A stretch of DNA of 64,000 nt from Actinocorallia sp039871655 (lineage in GTDB: Bacteria > Actinomycetota > Actinomycetes > Streptosporangiales > Streptosporangiaceae). The DNA lies in contig NZ_JBDPLZ010000004.1 in NCBI RefSeq assembly GCF_039871655.1, positions 558,001 to 622,000 of the forward strand, read 5' to 3'. The notes beneath the pieces are model-generated. The model ran no database searches and was not told where the DNA came from. It worked only from the letters and a program-made list of their open reading frames with translations. How positions within the stretch are numbered: position 1 is the first letter of the stretch; every line of letters starts with the position of its first letter. Of the stretch, positions 18,192 to 26,230 are shown piece after piece. The translations under genes were made by a program, and so were the position numbers.

Positions 18192-18240
18192 GGCGCTCGT
18201 GGCTTTCGTCGTGGCGTTCTCGCAGGAGGGGCTCGCGGTG
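18192..18240. repeat. 49-bp dispersed repeat, copy 2
   Basis: This matches 3068-3116 and, in the corresponding frame, encodes ALVAFVVAFSQEGLAVG followed by more hydrophobic and basic codons up to the FGE gene. There is no start codon, so it is a gene scrap. Confidence 0.65.
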
Positions 18241-18295
18241 GGAGCCCTGCTGCTCGGGAGCCTCCTGACCCGTCTCCTGCGGGTCGAAAGGCGGA

Positions 18296-19204
18296 TCAGG
18301 CGTCGGCGGCGCAGCGGAAGCCGGTGTTGCCGGTGCTGGAGTCGGGGGTGTTGGCGGTGCGGGCGGCCACCCGGTAGCGGTTGCAGTAGGAGTCGTCGCA
18401 CAGGTAGGAGCCGCCTCGCATGGAGCGGCGGTCCTGGGCGTCGTCGAACCAGTCGGCGCACCACTCCCAGACGTTGCCGACGGTGTTGTACAGGCCGTAG
18501 GCGTTGGGACGGTAGGAGTCGGCGGCCATGGGGCCGGGGGTGCCGGTGTGGTGGTCGGGGAAGACGCCCTGGCCCTGCCAGACGTTGCAGCGGCGCTGGC
18601 CTCGGGGGGCGAATTCGTCGCCCCAGGGGTAGCGCGCCTGGTCGAGGCCGCCTCGGGCGGCGTACTCCCATTCGGCTTCGGTGGGGAGGCGCTTGCCGGC
18701 CCAGGCGGCGTAGGCCTGGGCGTCGTTCCAGGAGACGTGGATGACGGGGTGCTTCTGGCGGCGCTGGACGTCCGAGCCGGGGCCCTCGGGGGCCTTCCAG
18801 TAGGCGCCGTCGACCGCCCGCCACCAGGGGGTGACCTCGGGGGAGAGGGTGCTCGCGGCGACGTCCGGGGGCAGGAGCAGGTGGAAGACGAAGGACCAGC
18901 CGAAGCGCTCGGCCTCGGTGACGTAGCCCGTCTCCTTGACGAAGCGGGCGAACTGGGCGTTGGTCACCGCGGTGGGGTCGATCAGGAAGGGCGCGACCTC
19001 GACCTCGCGGACGGGGCCCTCGCCGTCCAGTGGGTTGGCTCGCTCGTCCTCGTTGCCCATCCGGAAGACGCCGCCCTCGAGCTTGATCATCCCTTTCAGG
19101 GGATCGCCCTTGCGCGCAGGAGGGGTGGCGAGCGCGACCGGCTGGGGCGCCGAGGCGGGACGGGAGGCGGCGCAGCAGGGGGGAACGGAGGACTCGGCGG
19201 TCAT
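18296..19204 (-). CDS. Formylglycine-generating enzyme (SUMF1 family)
   Basis: This is a 302-residue FGE-sulfatase-domain protein. It has the conserved VSWNDAQAYAAWAGKRLPTEAEWEYAARGG block, YPWGDE, GNVWEWCADWF and the C-terminal active site GGSYLC-DDSYCNRYRVAAR. Cys269 and Cys274 are the pair that binds copper in aerobic FGEs of the Streptomyces and Mycobacterium type. The enzyme oxidises a Cys in CxPxR of sulfatases to formylglycine. No sulfatase is visible in the window, so it acts on an unlinked target. It is somewhat shorter than homologues between GNVWEW and the active site. TAACCT at 19211-19216, then 6 nt, then ATG suggests leaderless expression, divergent from the LytS-type kinase. 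Confidence 0.92.
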   Translation of the reverse strand: MTAESSVPPCCAASRPASAPQPVALATPPARKGDPLKGMIKLEGGVFRMGNEDERANPLDGEGPVREVEVAPFLIDPTAVTNAQFARFVKETGYVTEAERFGWSFVFHLLLPPDVAASTLSPEVTPWWRAVDGAYWKAPEGPGSDVQRRQKHPVIHVSWNDAQAYAAWAGKRLPTEAEWEYAARGGLDQARYPWGDEFAPRGQRRCNVWQGQGVFPDHHTGTPGPMAADSYRPNAYGLYNTVGNVWEWCADWFDDAQDRRSMRGGSYLCDDSYCNRYRVAARTANTPDSSTGNTGFRCAADA

Positions 19205-19257
19205 GATCTCAGGTTATCCGCCGTTCGGAAGGGGTCGCCCGGGGTTAGCTTTACGGG
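19205..19257. promoter_or_regulatory. Divergent leaderless promoters for FGE and LytS genes
   Basis: The 53-bp gap holds TAACCT (minus strand, 19211-19216) 6 nt before the FGE ATG, and TAGCTT (plus strand, 19246-19251) 6 nt before the kinase GTG. The two -10 elements are 29 bp apart, so each polymerase would cover the other's promoter and expression may be mutually exclusive. Confidence 0.6.
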
Positions 19258-20391
19258 GTGGAGTTCGTCTTGCCCGCCGTGCTGGCGGTGCTTCTGGTGG
19301 TGGGGGCCGTGCTCCTGCTGGTGCGGCTGAGGCGGCGTGATCTCGGCGGTCCGGTGGAGCGGGCCGCGTTCGAGACCCTGCACAAGGCGTCGCTGGCCGC
19401 GCCCGCGCTGCGCGGTGGGCTCACCCGCCAGGGGGCGGAGAAGGCCGGGCGACACCTGCGGGAGCTGCTGGGCGCGGACGGGCTGGCGATCACCAGCAGG
19501 GACGAGGTGCTCACCGGGCCCAAGGACGCGTTGGAGCTCGCGGACGAGACCCTGGCCTCGGGCCGCCCCCGGATGGTGGAGCTGCCGGACGGGAGGGCGG
19601 CCGTGGTGGTGGCGCTGACCACCGACGGCGGGGTGGTGGGGACGCTGATCGCCTACGGGGAGCACGCCTCGGCCGGGCTGGTGCGGGCCACCGAGGAGGT
19701 GGCACGGTGGGTGGACACCCAGCTGGAGCTGGCCGAGCTGGACCGCTCCCGGACCCTGCTGGTGGAGGCCGAGGTCAGGGCGCTGCGGGCGCAGATCTCG
19801 CCGCACTTCGTCTACAACTCCCTCACCACGATCGCCTCGTTCGTCCGGACGGACCCGGAGCAGGCGCGGGAGCTGCTGCTGGAGTTCGCCGACTTCACCC
19901 GCTACTCCTTCCGGAGGCACGGGGACTTCACCACGCTGGCCGAGGAGCTGCGCAACGTCGATCGTTTCCTCCTGCTGGCCCGTGCCCGGTTCGGGGAGGA
20001 CCGGCTGCGGGTGACACTGCGGATCGCGCCGGAGGTGCTGCCGGTGGCCGTCCCGTTCCTGTGTCTGCAGCCGCTGGTGGAGAACGCCGTCCGGCACGGG
20101 CTGGAGGGGCGGCCGGGGCCGGGGCGGATCATCCTGCTGGCCGAGGACGCCGGAGCCGAGTGCCGGATCAGCGTCGAGGACGACGGCGTCGGCATGGATC
20201 CAGAGGAGATGCGCCGGGTCCTGGCGGGGGAGCGGACGGGCGAGAGCGGGATCGGCCTGGCCAACGTGGATTCCCGGCTGCGCCAGGTCTACGGCGACGA
20301 CTACGGGCTGGTGGTCGAGACGGCGGAGGGCGCCGGGATGAAGATCAGCCTTCGGGTGCCGAAGTACCATCCGGGTGTTTCGGCTGTTTGA
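19258..20391 (+). CDS. LytS-type sensor histidine kinase
   Basis: This is a 377-residue kinase with one N-terminal membrane helix (about 2-24), a GAF-like middle (about 50-160), a coiled coil, and a His_kinase/HATPase_c module. The phospho-accepting His183 is in QISPHFVYNSLTT; LQPLVENAVRHGL and DDGVGM are the ATP-binding N and G1 boxes. It lacks the multi-helix 5TM-LYT sensor of classic LytS/BtsS, so input may be cytoplasmic. It pairs with the LytTR regulator whose promoter overlaps its stop codon. Two symporter genes follow, which fits nutrient sensing, in particular short-chain acids. GTG 19258 is chosen from the leaderless TAGCTT promoter. Confidence 0.9.
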   Translation: MEFVLPAVLAVLLVVGAVLLLVRLRRRDLGGPVERAAFETLHKASLAAPALRGGLTRQGAEKAGRHLRELLGADGLAITSRDEVLTGPKDALELADETLASGRPRMVELPDGRAAVVVALTTDGGVVGTLIAYGEHASAGLVRATEEVARWVDTQLELAELDRSRTLLVEAEVRALRAQISPHFVYNSLTTIASFVRTDPEQARELLLEFADFTRYSFRRHGDFTTLAEELRNVDRFLLLARARFGEDRLRVTLRIAPEVLPVAVPFLCLQPLVENAVRHGLEGRPGPGRIILLAEDAGAECRISVEDDGVGMDPEEMRRVLAGERTGESGIGLANVDSRLRQVYGDDYGLVVETAEGAGMKISLRVPKYHPGVSAV

Positions 20392-20422
20392 CATCTGATG
20401 TGAGGGTCATCACTCTTTGGGA
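20388..20422 (+). promoter_or_regulatory. Promoter with palindromic operator for the LytTR gene
   Basis: TTGACA (20388-20393), a 17-bp spacer and CACTCT (20411-20416) lie 6 nt before ATG 20423, so the transcript would be leaderless. The spacer starts with ACATCTGATGT (20391-20401), a perfect 5-1-5 palindrome that could be an operator. The -35 overlaps the kinase stop codon, so the regulator can be expressed separately. Confidence 0.6.
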
Positions 20423-21145
20423 ATGCGTGTGCTGGCAGTCGACGACGAGATCCCCGCCCTGGACGATCTGATGTACCTGCTGCGTTCCCATCCGAGGATC
20501 CACGAGGTCAGCGGGGCGCGAGACGGTGCGGCGGCACTGCGCGCCCTGGACCGGGCCCTGGCCGCGGACCGCCCCTTCGACGCGGTCTTCCTGGACGTGC
20601 GGATGCCCGGCCTGGACGGCATCGTGCTGGGGCGGCTCCTCGCCCAGTTCGCCACCCCGCCCCGCCTGGTCTACGTGACCGCGCACGAGGAGCACGCCGT
20701 CCAGGCCTTCGAGATCCAGGCCGCCGACTACCTGCTCAAACCCGTCCGCCCCGAACGGCTGGCCGAGACCGTCCGCCGCATCTCCGACGACACGGCCCCC
20801 GCCCGGCCCGACCCCGAGCCGCTGCCCGTAGAGCTCTCCGGGGTCACCCGTTTCGTCCAGCCGGGAGAGGTCCACTACATCGAGGCCCAGGGCGACTACG
20901 CCCGCCTCCACACCGGCTCCGGCAGCCACCTCGTCCGCATCCCCCTCACCGCGCTGGAGGAACGCTGGCGGGACGCGGGCCTGCTGCGCGTCCACCGCAG
21001 CCACCTGGTCGCCGTCCAGCACATCACCGAACTGCGCCTCGACAGCGGACGCTGCACCGTCGTGGTCGCGGGGACCGAGATCCCGGTGAGCCGCCGCCAC
21101 ACCCGCGAGCTGCGGGACCGGCTCCTGCGGCGGGACCGCCCGTGA
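20423..21145 (+). CDS. LytTR-family response regulator
   Basis: This is a 240-residue regulator: receiver domain (about 1-118) with acidic residues VDDE, phospho-accepting Asp58 in FLDVRMPGLDG, and the Thr and Lys of VTAHEE and LLKPVRP. A LytTR DNA-binding domain follows (about 140-240; VHYIEAQGDYARLH, RVHRSHLVAV, EIPVSRRHTRELRDRL). LytTR proteins bind paired direct repeats, usually near the genes they control, and the two downstream DUF485/SSS symporter pairs are the obvious candidates. It is the cognate partner of the kinase just upstream. Confidence 0.93.
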   Translation: MRVLAVDDEIPALDDLMYLLRSHPRIHEVSGARDGAAALRALDRALAADRPFDAVFLDVRMPGLDGIVLGRLLAQFATPPRLVYVTAHEEHAVQAFEIQAADYLLKPVRPERLAETVRRISDDTAPARPDPEPLPVELSGVTRFVQPGEVHYIEAQGDYARLHTGSGSHLVRIPLTALEERWRDAGLLRVHRSHLVAVQHITELRLDSGRCTVVVAGTEIPVSRRHTRELRDRLLRRDRP

Positions 21146-21242
21146 TCCCGGCGCGCCCGGGCCGGCCGGAACCCGCGCGGAAACGGCCGGTCGCGGTGTG
21201 TCACCGGCCGCTCACCTGCATGCTGGAGGGATGGAGGAGAGG

Positions 21243-21608
21243 ATGAGCGAGCGGCGGGTGACGGTGACGAGCCCGCGGACGGGGGCGGCACGGCGCAGGC
21301 CCAGCCCGGGGACGCGGGAGATCGACGAGCAGACGCGGCTGGGCGAGGTGTACATGAGCGCGCTGGTGCGCTCGCAGCTGCGGCTGTCGCTGTTCGTGTG
21401 CACGCTGCTGGCCCTGCTGGTCGGGGGGCTGCCGCTGCTGTTGCTGCTGGTCCCCCCGGTGCGGGAGGCTCGGTTCCTGGGCCTGCCGCTGCCGTGGCTG
21501 CTACTGGCGGGCGCGGTGTATCCGGTGTTCGCCGGGATCGGCTGGTGGTACGTGCGGCAGGCCGAGCGGAACGAGCGGGACTTCGCGGAACTGGTGGAGC
21601 GGAAGTGA
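21243..21608 (+). CDS. Two-helix membrane protein, DUF485-like partner of the next symporter
   Basis: This is a 121-residue protein with a charged N-terminus and two hydrophobic helices (about residues 46-70 and 80-102). Small two-helix DUF485-type proteins are usually encoded just before acetate-type SSS symporters, as here. Similarity to DUF485 is structural rather than motif-level, so the family call is tentative. ATG 21243 is preferred for its purine-rich GGAGGAGAGG leader. The role is probably assembly or regulation of the symporter encoded 22 bp downstream. Confidence 0.7.
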   Translation: MSERRVTVTSPRTGAARRRPSPGTREIDEQTRLGEVYMSALVRSQLRLSLFVCTLLALLVGGLPLLLLLVPPVREARFLGLPLPWLLLAGAVYPVFAGIGWWYVRQAERNERDFAELVERK

Positions 21609-21630
21609 TCACGGAACCGGCGGGGCGCCG

Positions 21631-23112
21631 GTGAACCTGGCGGCCGTGGCGCTGGTGTCGTTGGCGACGCTGCTCGTGGGGTTCTACGGGCTGCGGCTCT
21701 CGCGGACGACGTCGGACTTCTACGTGGCCTCCCGGACGGTCTCGCCGCTGGTCAACGCCTCGGCGATCGGGGGCGAGTACCTGTCGGCGGCCTCGTTCCT
21801 GGGGATCGCGGGGCTGGTGCTGGCGGGCGGGGCCGACCTTTTGTGGCTGCCGGTCGGCTGGACCGGCGGCTATCTGGTGCTGCTCGTCCTGGTCTCGGCG
21901 CCCCTGCGCAGGTCCGGCGCCTACACGCTGCCGGACTTCGCCGAGGCGAGACTGGAGTCGATGGCCGTCCGCCGGACGGCGAGCCTGCTGGTGGTGCTCA
22001 TCGGCTGGCTCTACCTGCTGTCGCAGCTGCAGGCCGCGGGCCGGGTGCTGACCGGGATGATCGGCGCGCCGGGCTGGCTGGGCGGGCCGCTGGTCGCCGC
22101 GGTCGTGATCATCGGGGTGCTCGGCGGCGGCATGCGCAGCATCACCCTCGTCCAGGCGTTCCAGTACTGGCTGAAGCTGACCGCGCTGTCCGTCCCGCTG
22201 GTGTTCCTGCTGGCGGCCTGGCGGCGCGACGGAGCCCCCGGCATCGACGATCAGACCTGGCTGCTTCCGCTGACGGGGGACCGGCAGCTCTACTCGACCT
22301 ACTCGCTGATCCTCGTGACGTTCCTGGGGACCATGGGGCTGCCGCACGTCCTGGTGCGGTTCTACACCAATCCCGACGGGCGGACCGCCCGCCGGACCAC
22401 GGCCGTCGTGCTGGTGCTGCTCGGGGTGTTCTACCTGCTCCCGGCCGTCTACGGAGCGCTCGGCAAGCTGTACGCCTCCGACCTGGTGGGCAGCTCGACC
22501 GGCGCCGACGGGGTGGTGCTGGAACTGCCGCGCAGGCTCGTGGGGGGCGTGCTCGGCGAGGTGCTGACCGCCCTCCTGACGGCCGGGGCGTTCGCGGCGT
22601 TCCTGTCGACCTCCTCGGGGCTGACGGTGTCGGTGGCCGGGGTGATCGGCCAGGATCTGCTGCGCGGCGGGGTGCGCTCGTTCCGCGCGGCGACCGTCCC
22701 CGCGCTGGGCGTGCCGCTGCTGCTCGCCCTGCTGATGCCCACGCCGCTGCCGGTGGCGACCATGGTGGGGATGGCGTTCGCGTTGTCGGCCTCGACGTTC
22801 TGCCCGCTGCTGGTGCTGGGGATCTGGTGGCGGGGGCTGACCGCGGCCGGGGCGCTGGTCGGCCTGCTGACCGGCGGGGCGCTGACCGGCGCGGCGGTGG
22901 TGTGGACGGTCGCCGCAGGGCCGGGGGACGGCTGGGCCGCCGTGCTGCTGGCGCAGCCGGGGGCCTGGACGGTGCCGCTGACCTTCCTCGTCATGGTCGC
23001 GGTCTCCCGGCGCACCGAGCGTCCGGCGGGGGTGGCGCGGACGATGGTGCGGCTGCACACGCCGGAGCGGCTGCGGCTGGACCGGGGTGACTGGCGGCCC
23101 CGGCGGATCTGA
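21631..23112 (+). CDS. SSS-family sodium/solute symporter (acetate-like)
   Basis: This is a 493-residue integral membrane protein with about 13 helices of the solute:sodium symporter family. Signature stretches include SDFYVASRTVSPLVNASAIGGEYLSAASFLGIAG, near the Na+ site, and GTMGLPHVLVRFYT, shared with the ActP-like protein downstream. It should couple Na+ or H+ entry to uptake of a small monocarboxylate. It starts at GTG. Two complete SSS systems in tandem suggest different affinity or substrate, for example acetate against pyruvate or propionate. Confidence 0.88.
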   Translation: MNLAAVALVSLATLLVGFYGLRLSRTTSDFYVASRTVSPLVNASAIGGEYLSAASFLGIAGLVLAGGADLLWLPVGWTGGYLVLLVLVSAPLRRSGAYTLPDFAEARLESMAVRRTASLLVVLIGWLYLLSQLQAAGRVLTGMIGAPGWLGGPLVAAVVIIGVLGGGMRSITLVQAFQYWLKLTALSVPLVFLLAAWRRDGAPGIDDQTWLLPLTGDRQLYSTYSLILVTFLGTMGLPHVLVRFYTNPDGRTARRTTAVVLVLLGVFYLLPAVYGALGKLYASDLVGSSTGADGVVLELPRRLVGGVLGEVLTALLTAGAFAAFLSTSSGLTVSVAGVIGQDLLRGGVRSFRAATVPALGVPLLLALLMPTPLPVATMVGMAFALSASTFCPLLVLGIWWRGLTAAGALVGLLTGGALTGAAVVWTVAAGPGDGWAAVLLAQPGAWTVPLTFLVMVAVSRRTERPAGVARTMVRLHTPERLRLDRGDWRPRRI

Positions 23113-23148
23113 GGCGGGTCCTCGACGAGCTGGGCATCCCGGTGGCAA

Positions 23149-23208
23149 CCGTTCGGCGCGTCCGATTGACCGTTCATCGCACGCCGAACGGGATGAACGC
23201 AGTTCGGC
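23149..23208. promoter_or_regulatory. Cluster of inverted repeats upstream of the DUF485-actP pair
   Basis: CCGTTCGGCG (23149-23158) pairs perfectly with CGCCGAACGG (23182-23191). A third GTTCGGCG occurs at about 23201-23208. Interleaved with these, CGTTCATC (23171-23178) pairs with GATGAACG (23192-23199). The centres of the first pair are 33 bp apart, about three helical turns, suiting a looping or cooperative regulator. The LytTR regulator or an acetate-responsive factor could bind here. Confidence 0.5.
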
Positions 23209-23308
23209 GGCGGCTCGGCGATACATGTCTCCTCTGGTCATGGGCGGGGCTTTACGTTGTGGGCGCACCCCATCCACCGTGACCCCCGTCACTCCAAGGA
23301 GGCCCCTC

Positions 23309-23638
23309 GTGAGCACCTCCCAAGAAGAGCAGGAAGGGATCGCCGTCTATGAGGAGATCCGGGCCAGACCCGAGTTCTCCGAACTGCGGCGCCGCTTCCG
23401 AGCCTTCGTCTTCCCCGTCACCGCCGCGTTCCTCGTCTGGTACCTGCTCTACGTCGTGCTTTCTGGATGGGCGCGCGACTTCATGGGACAGCAGGTCATC
23501 GGCTCGATCAACGTCGCACTGATCTTCGGCCTGCTGCAGTTCGTCTCGACCTTCGCGATCGCCTACTGGTACTCGCGGTACGCCGGGGCCAAGCTCGACC
23601 CGCTGGCCCAGAACCTGCGTGAGGAGGCCCGCCGATGA
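23309..23638 (+). CDS. DUF485 membrane protein
   Basis: This is a 109-residue DUF485 protein. The family hallmark is the basic block PEFSELRRRFRAFVFPVTAAFL leading into two membrane helices (about 31-53 and 68-89). Proteins of this family are encoded with ActP-type acetate symporters and are thought to assist them. AAGGAGG lies 6 nt before the GTG start. Its stop overlaps the symporter start by 4 nt (ATGA), so the two are translationally coupled. Confidence 0.92.
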   Translation: MSTSQEEQEGIAVYEEIRARPEFSELRRRFRAFVFPVTAAFLVWYLLYVVLSGWARDFMGQQVIGSINVALIFGLLQFVSTFAIAYWYSRYAGAKLDPLAQNLREEARR

Positions 23639-25269
23639 GCCACGAGAGCCTGGCGATCGCCCTGTTCCTGCTCTTCGTCGGACTGACCCTGTTCCTGACG
23701 GTCAGAGCGTCCCGGCAGACCAAGGACGCCACCGACTTCTACGCGGGAGGCCGCTCCTTCTCCGCGGTCCAGAACGGCCTGGCGATCGGCGGCGACTACA
23801 TGTCCGCGGCGTCGTTCCTGGGCATCGCCGGGATCATCGCGCTCAGCGGCTACGACGGCTTCCTGTACTCGATCGGCTTCCTGGTCGCCTGGCTGGTGGC
23901 GCTGCTGCTGGTCGCCGAGCTGATGCGCAACTCCGGCAAGTTCACCATGGCCGACGTGCTGGCCTTCCGGATGAGCCCCCGGCCCGTCCGCACCGCGGCC
24001 GGCATCTCCACCATCACGGTGTCGATCTTCTACCTGCTGGCCCAGATGGTCGGCGCGGGCGCGCTGGTCGCGCTGCTGTTCGGCCTGACCAGCGAGGCGG
24101 CCAAGGCGTTCACCATCGTCGGCGTCGGCATCCTCATGATCGTCTATGTGGTCGTGGGCGGCATGAAGGGCACCACCTGGGTGCAGATCGTCAAGGCGGT
24201 GCTGCTCATGGGCGGCGCCACGCTGATCACGCTGCTGGTGCTCGGCAAGTACGGCTTCAACCTCTCCTCCCTGCTGAGCGAGGCCGCGAACCAGAGCGGC
24301 AAGGGCGACGCCTTCCTGGAGCCCGGCCTGAAGTACGGCACCGAGGCCCAGGGCCTGGCCGGCAAGCTCGACCTGATCAGCCTCGGCCTCGCGCTCGTCC
24401 TGGGCACCGCGGGCCTGCCGCACATCCTCATCCGCTTCTACACCGTGCCGACCGCGCGGGACGCCCGCAAGTCGGTGCTGTGGGGCATCGGGATCATCGG
24501 GGTGTTCTACCTGATCACCCTGGTGCTGGGCTTCGGCGCGGCGGCCCTGGTCGGCTCCGGGACGATCCGGGAGTCCAACGCGGCGGGCAACACCGCGGCG
24601 CCCCTGCTGGCCGAGAAGGTGGGCTCGCTCATCTTCGGCGACGTCGGCGGCACGGTCCTGCTGGCGTTCATCGCGGCCGTCGCCTTCGCCACGATCCTGG
24701 CCGTCGTCGCCGGGCTCACCCTGGCGTCCTCCTCGTCCGTCGCGCACGACCTGTACGCCCACGTCATCCGCAAGGGCGATGTCACCGAGCAGGAGGAGGT
24801 GCGCGTCGCCAAGATCTCGGCGTTCGTCATCGGCGCCGTCGCGATCGTCCTGGGCATCTTCGCCCAGAAGCTCAACGTGGCCTTCCTGGTCGCCCTGGCC
24901 TTCGCCGTCGCGGCGTCCGGCAACCTCCCCGCGATCCTCTACAGCCTGTTCTGGAAGAGGTTCAACACCGCGGGCGCCGTCGCCTCGATCTACGGCGGCC
25001 TCGGCTCGGCGGTCCTGCTGGTGATCTTCTCTCCGGTGGTCTCCGGCAAGGGAGTCGGCCCCGACGGCAAGAGCCTGTCCCTGTTCCCCGCGAGCGTCGA
25101 CTTCCAGTGGTTCCCGCTGGAGAACCCCGGCCTCGTCTCCATCCCCCTCGGCTTCCTCTTCGGCTACCTCGGCACGGTCCTCAGCAAGGAGTACCGCGCC
25201 GACAAGTACACCGAGATGGAGGTCCGCTCCCTGACCGGCGTCGGCGCGGAGGAGGCCACCTCCCACTGA
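23635..25269 (+). CDS. actP: ActP-like cation/acetate symporter
   Basis: This is a 544-residue SSS symporter with about 13 membrane helices. ATDFYAGGRSFSAVQNGLAIGGDYMSAASFLGIAG and GTAGLPHILIRFYTVPTARDARKS are typical of acetate permeases. It should bring acetate or another short monocarboxylate into the cell with Na+ or H+. It overlaps the DUF485 gene by 4 nt. LytS/LytTR genes lie upstream and ackA-pta just downstream on the other strand, so the neighbourhood supports acetate as substrate. A terminator-like repeat follows at 25318-25365. Confidence 0.92.
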   Translation: MSHESLAIALFLLFVGLTLFLTVRASRQTKDATDFYAGGRSFSAVQNGLAIGGDYMSAASFLGIAGIIALSGYDGFLYSIGFLVAWLVALLLVAELMRNSGKFTMADVLAFRMSPRPVRTAAGISTITVSIFYLLAQMVGAGALVALLFGLTSEAAKAFTIVGVGILMIVYVVVGGMKGTTWVQIVKAVLLMGGATLITLLVLGKYGFNLSSLLSEAANQSGKGDAFLEPGLKYGTEAQGLAGKLDLISLGLALVLGTAGLPHILIRFYTVPTARDARKSVLWGIGIIGVFYLITLVLGFGAAALVGSGTIRESNAAGNTAAPLLAEKVGSLIFGDVGGTVLLAFIAAVAFATILAVVAGLTLASSSSVAHDLYAHVIRKGDVTEQEEVRVAKISAFVIGAVAIVLGIFAQKLNVAFLVALAFAVAASGNLPAILYSLFWKRFNTAGAVASIYGGLGSAVLLVIFSPVVSGKGVGPDGKSLSLFPASVDFQWFPLENPGLVSIPLGFLFGYLGTVLSKEYRADKYTEMEVRSLTGVGAEEATSH

Positions 25270-25317
25270 CCCGCGTCGCCCGCTGACCCCTCCGGCCCTC
25301 GCCGGGGAATCGGGGGA

Positions 25318-25365
25318 AGCGCGGTCCCGGCCTCCATCCTCTCGCGCCCTGGCCGGGGCCGCGCT
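25318..25365. terminator. Terminator-like inverted repeat after actP
   Basis: Arms 25318-25332 and 25351-25365 pair over 15 bp with one mismatch. There is no T-tract, as is usual for high-GC actinomycete terminators. Confidence 0.5.
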
Positions 25366-25487
25366 CTCCGCTGTCACGGGCCTCTTCGGCCGAAAGGCCG
25401 GGAATGCTGATACCTGGCTATGGAATCGGCAACGGAAAGGATGCCTTGGCGTAACGCGGGCATCGAAGGCAGTGCACCTTCGGTGAC

Positions 25488-25499
25488 TACGCTGGATTC
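25488..25499 (+). promoter_or_regulatory. -10 element of a leaderless transcript
   Basis: TACGCT at 25488-25493 is followed by 6 nt and ATG 25500. No Shine-Dalgarno sequence precedes the ATG. Confidence 0.5.
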
Positions 25500-26174
25500 A
25501 TGGGGGAAATGTGGAGTGCGGATCTCCCCGGGGACGTCGAACTCGCTTATACGGGGAACTGGGTGCCGTCGTTGCGGAGCCAGTCCTTCTTCAGGGAGCT
25601 GGACCTCACCGGGGTGAGTGATGAGATCTTGCGTGAGGTGGGAGAGCTGTCCTGGCTCACGGTGTTGAAGGTGCAAGGAGAGTTCAGCGACGCGGGGGCG
25701 GAGGCGCTTCGAGGGTTGCGGGGGCTGACCGATCTGGCACTGGACTCGCCCTGCCTGCGAGGCGAGTTCGCGCTGCCGGAGTCGGATCTGCGGGTGGTCT
25801 CGCTGATGGGCGAGGGGCTGACCGACAAATCGTTCCGGACGCTGGGGCTGCATCCGGAACTGAAGGTCGCCAGGTTGTCGGCGGGGGAGGCCACCGGGAC
25901 GGGTCTGGGCTGGCTGCCGCCGGGGTTGCGGGTGCTCTATCTGCGGTTGCCTCGGCTGGCCCCGGAGACCCTGGACGTGCTGTCCCAACTGCCGTACCTG
26001 AGCACGCTGACGTTCGCGGGCACCGTGCCGACGCTCAGACTCGCGTCCCGCCTGGCCCGTTACGCCGGGCAGCTGACGCGAGTGGACTTCCTCGGGGTGG
26101 AGCAGCCACCACCGGAGATCCTGAGCACCTTCGCCGAGGCCGGCATCAAGGTCAACGCGGCGGTCCCGATCTGA
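25500..26174 (+). CDS. Leucine-rich-repeat-like hypothetical protein
   Basis: This is a 224-residue soluble protein built of short leucine-rich units, for example RELDLTGVSDEILREVGEL, LTVLKVQGEFSDAGAEAL and LTDLALDSPCLRGEF, spaced roughly 22-25 residues apart. It has no signal peptide, membrane helix or catalytic motif, so it probably serves as a protein-binding scaffold. The pattern resembles cysteine-free ribonuclease-inhibitor-type LRRs, which share 'sDaGaeaL'. It lies between actP and ackA with a shared terminator after it; a link to acetate metabolism is not evident. Confidence 0.7.
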   Translation: MGEMWSADLPGDVELAYTGNWVPSLRSQSFFRELDLTGVSDEILREVGELSWLTVLKVQGEFSDAGAEALRGLRGLTDLALDSPCLRGEFALPESDLRVVSLMGEGLTDKSFRTLGLHPELKVARLSAGEATGTGLGWLPPGLRVLYLRLPRLAPETLDVLSQLPYLSTLTFAGTVPTLRLASRLARYAGQLTRVDFLGVEQPPPEILSTFAEAGIKVNAAVPI

Positions 26175-26202
26175 TGTCCCCGCGGTCCACCGCGGGGACA
26201 TC
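26173..26202. terminator. Bidirectional terminator between LRR and ackA genes
   Basis: This is a perfect 13-bp stem (26173-26185 with 26190-26202) with a 4-nt loop, placed between two convergent genes and overlapping the LRR gene's stop codon. Confidence 0.7.
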
Positions 26203-26230
26203 GTTCTGCCGGGGCCGTGGGCCCGGAGCG

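Noticed and set aside
15939..18824. A 961-codon minus-strand open frame covering the response regulator and beyond
   Set aside because: Only the first about 180 residues counted from the 3' end of the frame are real (LuxR regulator). The rest is antisense of the kinase tail, P450 and FGE genes and is rich in Arg, Pro and Gly repeats.
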